Assembly (NCBI GenBank): GCA_020633315.1
Contig: JACKDV010000039.1
Span: forward strand, 1-36,708
Direction: 5' to 3'
DNA length: 36,708 bases
Origin: Myxococcales bacterium
GTDB lineage: Bacteria; Myxococcota_A; Polyangia; Nannocystales; Nannocystaceae
Part shown: positions 33,133 through 36,708 of the stretch, in pieces
Layout: each line of letters opens with the position of its first letter
Position numbering within the stretch: position 1 is the first letter of the stretch
Notes under the pieces: model-generated
What the model was told of the DNA's origin: nothing
Seen by the model: only the letters and a program-made list of their open reading frames with translations
The model's database searches: none
Made by a program: the position numbers and the translations under genes

Positions 33133-34221
33133 ATGGGGGGATCGTCGGTCGGAGTCACCGTCGTGGGAGGGACCCTGGGGGCGGGGAAGACCACCCTGCT
33201 CAACCACCTCCTGCGCAATGTCCACGACCGTCGCCTCGGGGTGATCGTCAACGACTTCGGCTCGATCAACGTCGACGCCGAGCTCATCGTGGGGGTCGAC
33301 GGCGATCTGGTCCAGCTCGGCAACGGCTGCATCTGTTGCACGATCCAGGACGACCTGGTCCAGGCGCTGCGACGGCTGCTCGCGGTGGAGCGGCCGCCGC
33401 AGCACGTGATCGTGGAGGCCAGCGGGGTCTCCGATCCGCGCCGGGTGGCGGCCACGCTCGAGTCGCAGGTGAGCGCCGACATGGCGGTGATCGACGCGGT
33501 GGTGGTGGTCCTCGACGTGGAGCACTACCTGGGGCTGGGGCGGCGCGATCGCATCGCGGCCGGGGGCCCCATCGCGGCGGCCGACATCCTGGTGCTCAAC
33601 AAGGTCGATCTGGTGGACGAGGCCGAGCTCGAGGCGCTCGAGGGGCGGCTGCGGCGGCGCTCCAGGAGCGGGCGGGTGCTGCGAGCGGTGCGGGGCCAGG
33701 TGGCGCCGGCGCTGGTGCTGGGGGTGGCCGCCTTCGATCCCTCGCAGGTGCCGCTCGACCAGGGGCCAGAGGTCCACGTGCACGAGCTGCGCGAGGACGA
33801 GCCCGCCTCCGATCACGAGCACGCCCATCATCATGATGGGCACCACGCCCACGAGTACTGGACCTGGAGCTTTCGCAGCGAGCGGCCGCTGTCGGCCCGT
33901 CGGCTGCGGCGGGCGGTGGACGAGCTGCCCGAGACGGTGGTGCGGGCCAAGGGCACCGTGCTGCTGGCCTCGCATCCCCGACGACGCGCGGTGATGCACG
34001 TGGTGGGGCGCCGGGCCGAGCTGTGCCTGGACGAGCCCTGGGGCGATCGCGAGCCGACCACCGGCCTGGTGCTCATCGGCGCCGGCGAGCCGCTGTCGCC
34101 GCGGCGGCTCGAGGAGCTGTTTCGGGCCTGCGAGGTCGATCCGGGCGAGACCGGGGCCGCGGGGGCGGTGATGCGCTGGGTGAGGCGCGTGCTGCCGAGC
34201 AAGGAGAGCTCGGCCGGCTGA
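33133..34221 (+). CDS. CobW/COG0523-family GTPase, putative metal chaperone
   Basis: A 362-residue G3E GTPase. Visible motifs are Walker A GGTLGAGKTT (12-21), the metal-binding CxCC (Cys66, Cys68, Cys69 in GNGCICCTI), VEASGVSDP as the Walker B region, and LNKVDLVDEAE as the guanine-binding NKxD. A His/Asp-rich stretch (DHEHAHHHDGHHAHEYW, about 218-234) lies between the GTPase and the CobW C-terminal domain, a typical zinc or nickel reservoir. These proteins deliver metal (Zn or Co) to client enzymes using GTP. The ATG at 33133 is the first Met of the conserved domain; the frame is open far upstream but antisense to the esterase gene. It ends at a strong hairpin. Confidence 0.92.
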   Translation: MGGSSVGVTVVGGTLGAGKTTLLNHLLRNVHDRRLGVIVNDFGSINVDAELIVGVDGDLVQLGNGCICCTIQDDLVQALRRLLAVERPPQHVIVEASGVSDPRRVAATLESQVSADMAVIDAVVVVLDVEHYLGLGRRDRIAAGGPIAAADILVLNKVDLVDEAELEALEGRLRRRSRSGRVLRAVRGQVAPALVLGVAAFDPSQVPLDQGPEVHVHELREDEPASDHEHAHHHDGHHAHEYWTWSFRSERPLSARRLRRAVDELPETVVRAKGTVLLASHPRRRAVMHVVGRRAELCLDEPWGDREPTTGLVLIGAGEPLSPRRLEELFRACEVDPGETGAAGAVMRWVRRVLPSKESSAG

Positions 34222-34228
34222 GCGCGAG

Positions 34229-34255
34229 GCGAGCGTGGGAGGATGCCACGCTCGC
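34229..34255 (+). terminator. 10-bp hairpin after the CobW-type gene
   Basis: GCGAGCGTGG (34229-34238) pairs perfectly with CCACGCTCGC (34246-34255) around GAGGATG, seven bases past the stop codon. Probable terminator. Confidence 0.7.
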
Positions 34256-34340
34256 GGCGTTGCAACTCGCCACGCGGGTGCGCCCGATCGGGGCCTGGGC
34301 CCCGGGATCGCAGGGGCGTGAGGGCCGGCATCATGCCTGC

Positions 34341-36218
34341 ATGACGGCCCGGACCATGCGCTCGGCCTCGCTTCGCCTGACCTCGTCGCTGTGCCTGCTG
34401 CTCTCGCTGATGGCTTGCCCGGGCGACGACGGAGGCGGCAGCGGGACCGACACCGATGCCGCGACCGGCACGGGGAGCACGGGCTCCACCGGGGGCATGG
34501 ACGAGACGGCCGACAGCGGCGAGGGCAGCACGGGCGAGCCGGCGGTCTCCGAGCTGGTCCCCTGCGATCCGCTGGTGGAGGGCTCCTGCGAGGATGGGGT
34601 GTGCGCGGGCAGCCCCACGAGCGGCTTCTTCTGTCGGCCCGGCTGCTCGAGCATGGCCGAGGAGGGCACGCCCTGCGGATCGGACGACGTGTGCCTGCCC
34701 GTGATCCCCGGCGCCGAGCAGACCGCCTGCTTCGACGTGGCCGATTGCGACTTCGTGACCGGGAGCGGCTGCAACGAGGCGGCGGGCGAGACCTGCGTGG
34801 TGGTGACGGTGGAGCCGCTGCGCACGGCCTGCGTGCCCACGGGCGACACCGGGGTCGGCCAGCCCTGCGATCCCACCGGCACGATGGACTGCGCGCCGGG
34901 CCTGGCCTGCCTGGGCAGCGATCTCGAGACGGGGGCCGATGGCCTGTGCACGGGCTGGTGCGAGCCCGGGGCCCCGCTGCCGCCGAGCTGCCCCATGTGC
35001 GCCGCGCTGGGGGACGCGATCGGGACCTGCACCGAGTGCACCGTGCTCGACGACACCTGCCCCGACGGCAGCCAGTGCCAGCTCGTCAACGAGCTGCTGG
35101 GGGGCATCTGCGTGGGCGTGGGACCCGGCGGCCCGGGCTCGCCGTGCTCGCCCTTCGACGCGGCGCAGTCGTGCCAGGAGGGCCTGCTGTGTCTCGACCT
35201 CGACGATGCCGCCGGCGATCAGAGCGTGTGCGTGGAGGCGTGCGAGCCCGGCCGCTCGACCTGCTCGGACGAGGCCGCCTCGTGTGTGGACGTGGACCTG
35301 TTCGTGCCTGGGGCGCCCTCGGGTCAGCTCGGCGTGTGCCTGAGCCTGGGCGTGCAGGTCTGCGATCCCACGGGCGAGCCCACCGGCTGCGACCCCGGCG
35401 ACAACTGCCTCGACGTGGGCGGGGGCATCGGGATCTGCGGGGCCAGCTGCGATCCCACCACCGGCGCCGCCGCCTGCGAGGGCAACAGCGCCTGCTTCCC
35501 CTCGTCGGGCATGGACATCGAGGCCGCCCCCTTCGTGGAGGGCAACGGCGCCTGCGGGGTGGGATGCTCGATCGACGACGACTGCGGCGGCGCCACCTGC
35601 CTGCACCTCGACGGCATCGAGGTGGACGGCCTGTGCGGAGCGACCTGCACCCCGGGCATGCCCGGCACCTGCCCGGGGGGCAGCAGCTGCGTGGCCACTC
35701 CCGAGGATCCCGGCGTGGGCGCGTGCATGCCCGGCGGCACCGCCTGCAACCCCGGCAACCTGGGGGACTGCGGGGCGGCGGCCTGCATCCCGATGGAGGG
35801 CGAGACGACGATCGGCATCTGTCTGGCTGCGTGCTTCGAGCAGGATCCGGTCGCCTGCGGGGGCATGCCCGCGATGTGCCAGGTCAAGACCGACCCGCGC
35901 TGGCACGAGGGCACCTGCATCGGCGGGGGGGAGCCCTGCACCCTGGTGCCCGACAGCTGCGGCCCGGGTCAGTCGTGCGGGGTGATCGGCGGGCAGGCGT
36001 TCGGCGGGCAGGCGTTCCTGTGCGACGACGCGGGGCCGCTGTCCGAGGGTGGAGATTGCAGCATGGACTCCGATGCCTGCGGCGCGGGGCTGGGCTGCAT
36101 CGACGGCACCTGCCGGGTCTGGTGCGATCCCGCGGCTCCGGCCTGCGTCACGGGCTCGTGCGTCGACCTGAGCCTGGGCCTGTACATGGCCCCGGGGACC
36201 ATCGGCGCCTGCCTGTGA
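34341..36218 (+). CDS. Large Cys-rich lipoprotein, function unknown
   Basis: A 625-residue predicted lipoprotein. The signal peptide ends LSLMAC (Cys26), followed by PGDDGGG and a Thr/Gly/Ser/Asp linker (about 30-65). The rest is one long Cys-rich region with dozens of Cys and loosely repeated modules of CDPTG, CxxGxxCxPG, GSPCSPFD, and CxDVDLF or CLDL types, roughly 40-60 residues per module. No catalytic motif is visible. Such proteins are frequent in myxobacteria and are probably disulfide-linked surface proteins. ATG 34341 is the start; 34356 is the alternative. It stands between two hairpins. Confidence 0.8.
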   Translation: MTARTMRSASLRLTSSLCLLLSLMACPGDDGGGSGTDTDAATGTGSTGSTGGMDETADSGEGSTGEPAVSELVPCDPLVEGSCEDGVCAGSPTSGFFCRPGCSSMAEEGTPCGSDDVCLPVIPGAEQTACFDVADCDFVTGSGCNEAAGETCVVVTVEPLRTACVPTGDTGVGQPCDPTGTMDCAPGLACLGSDLETGADGLCTGWCEPGAPLPPSCPMCAALGDAIGTCTECTVLDDTCPDGSQCQLVNELLGGICVGVGPGGPGSPCSPFDAAQSCQEGLLCLDLDDAAGDQSVCVEACEPGRSTCSDEAASCVDVDLFVPGAPSGQLGVCLSLGVQVCDPTGEPTGCDPGDNCLDVGGGIGICGASCDPTTGAAACEGNSACFPSSGMDIEAAPFVEGNGACGVGCSIDDDCGGATCLHLDGIEVDGLCGATCTPGMPGTCPGGSSCVATPEDPGVGACMPGGTACNPGNLGDCGAAACIPMEGETTIGICLAACFEQDPVACGGMPAMCQVKTDPRWHEGTCIGGGEPCTLVPDSCGPGQSCGVIGGQAFGGQAFLCDDAGPLSEGGDCSMDSDACGAGLGCIDGTCRVWCDPAAPACVTGSCVDLSLGLYMAPGTIGACL

Positions 36219-36234
36219 GCCCCGTTCACCGCCG

Positions 36235-36248
36235 CGCCCGCGCGGGCG
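36235..36248 (+). terminator. GC palindrome after the Cys-rich lipoprotein gene
   Basis: CGCCCGCGCGGGCG is a perfect 14-bp palindrome 17 bp past the stop codon. It could form a stem with a minimal loop; termination is a guess from position. Confidence 0.35.
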
Positions 36249-36286
36249 GGCCCAGGGCGCCGGGAATCTGATAGCGTGGGCCTTCC

Positions 36287-36658
36287 ATGAGCGAGCAACC
36301 CCCCGAGCACGAGGACACCGAGGCGGGCTCCTACGCCGAGCTGCACGCCGAGGTCGACAAGAACTTCGACGGTAGCTGGGAGAAGTTCCTCAAGGCCGTG
36401 TCCAACCCGGCCGAGATCCTCTACTTCGTGCTGTGGCGGCAGTGCGGCGGCAAGGCCCACAAGCTCGAGGCGTGGGCGAAGGACAAGGGGATCCCCGCGG
36501 ACTGGCTGCCTCGCTTCTACGGGCTGCTCACCCCCAAGGGCGAGTTCCGCGACGACGTGTCCACTCGGGCCCCCAAGCGGCCGGCCGAGCCCGCCCAAGC
36601 GGCGCCAGCCGAGGCGGCGGCGCAGGCGGCTCCCTCGGGCGAGACCGACGCCGAGTAG
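36287..36658 (+). CDS. Small soluble protein of unknown function
   Basis: A 123-residue protein I do not recognise. Residues 1-14 are acidic. The compact central part (about 15-90) is predicted helical, with SWEKFLKAVSNPAEILYFVLW and KLEAWAKDKGIPADWLPRFYG. The tail (about 95-123) is low complexity in Ala, Pro and Glu. No signal peptide or membrane helix. ATG 36287 lacks an obvious ribosome site. It stands 68 bp after the Cys-rich lipoprotein gene and a GC palindrome. Confidence 0.72.
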   Translation: MSEQPPEHEDTEAGSYAELHAEVDKNFDGSWEKFLKAVSNPAEILYFVLWRQCGGKAHKLEAWAKDKGIPADWLPRFYGLLTPKGEFRDDVSTRAPKRPAEPAQAAPAEAAAQAAPSGETDAE

Positions 36659-36708
36659 CGAGCACGACCCGATATCGTACGTAGCCCGGGCCGCGCCGGC
36701 CCTGCTAC

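Overview
The window is high-GC DNA coding on both strands. It looks like a chromosomal segment of a myxobacterium (Myxococcota), most likely a Nannocystis/Plesiocystis-type member. This is inferred from the many secreted lipoproteins with Ser/Thr/Gly/Pro/Asp-rich linkers, the Cys-rich and Ca-binding-type repeats, an M57-type HELGH metalloprotease, eukaryote-like Ser/Thr kinases, and a MYXO-CTERM-like tail. No rRNA, tRNA, CRISPR array, insertion sequence or phage gene was seen.

Layout. (1) 1-2761: a small catabolic cassette whose codon use is visibly more relaxed than its neighbours. It has a crotonase-fold protein carrying the catalytic residues of 6-oxocamphor hydrolase, an SDR dehydrogenase, and a divergent LysR regulator. 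(2) 2971-4908: a methyltransferase-like ORF with a doubtful 5' end, then a membrane-anchored Ser/Thr kinase. (3) 4895-11374: secreted lipoproteins (thrombospondin-3/Gly-rich, FG-GAP/CARDB, SGNH esterase, short DTG-repeat protein) plus a CBS-pair protein. (4) 11377-16159: a broken MYXO-CTERM-type gene, then a signalling cluster. That cluster is a translationally overlapped operon of FixL-like PAS histidine kinase, single-domain response regulator and REC-GAF-histidine kinase, with a divergent Ser/Thr kinase fused to a receiver domain. (5) 16181-21946: receptor-L-like lipoprotein, a metallophosphoesterase/outer-membrane-protein pair, a DUF2058 protein and an M57 protease. (6) 22183-24828: a Coq4-like gene with a multi-pass membrane protein, facing a TetR gene across two palindromic operators. 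(7) 24849-27899: alpha/beta hydrolase-OsmC fusion and a B12-binding-type radical SAM protein. (8) 27967-36658: lipoproteins (DUF4399, DG-repeat, unknown), HxlR regulator with a divergent membrane protein, pectinacetylesterase-like lipoprotein, CobW/COG0523 GTPase, a large Cys-rich lipoprotein and a small soluble protein.

Themes. Many genes encode surface or periplasmic lipoproteins. Several carry a short acidic G-D-D-G motif just after the lipobox cysteine, which may be a sorting signal. Regulation is dense: two histidine kinases, one free receiver, two Ser/Thr kinases, and LysR, TetR and HxlR regulators. GC-rich hairpins close many of the transcription units. Two convergent pairs overlap at their stop codons, so at least one terminator must lie inside the opposing gene.

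Most promising leads: the candidate beta-diketone (retro-Claisen) cassette, the FixL-like/Ser-Thr-kinase-receiver cluster, the TetR-Coq4-membrane protein unit with visible operators, and the signal peptide plus MYXO-CTERM tail interrupted by one TGA. All functions are read from sequence motifs only; no database search was possible.
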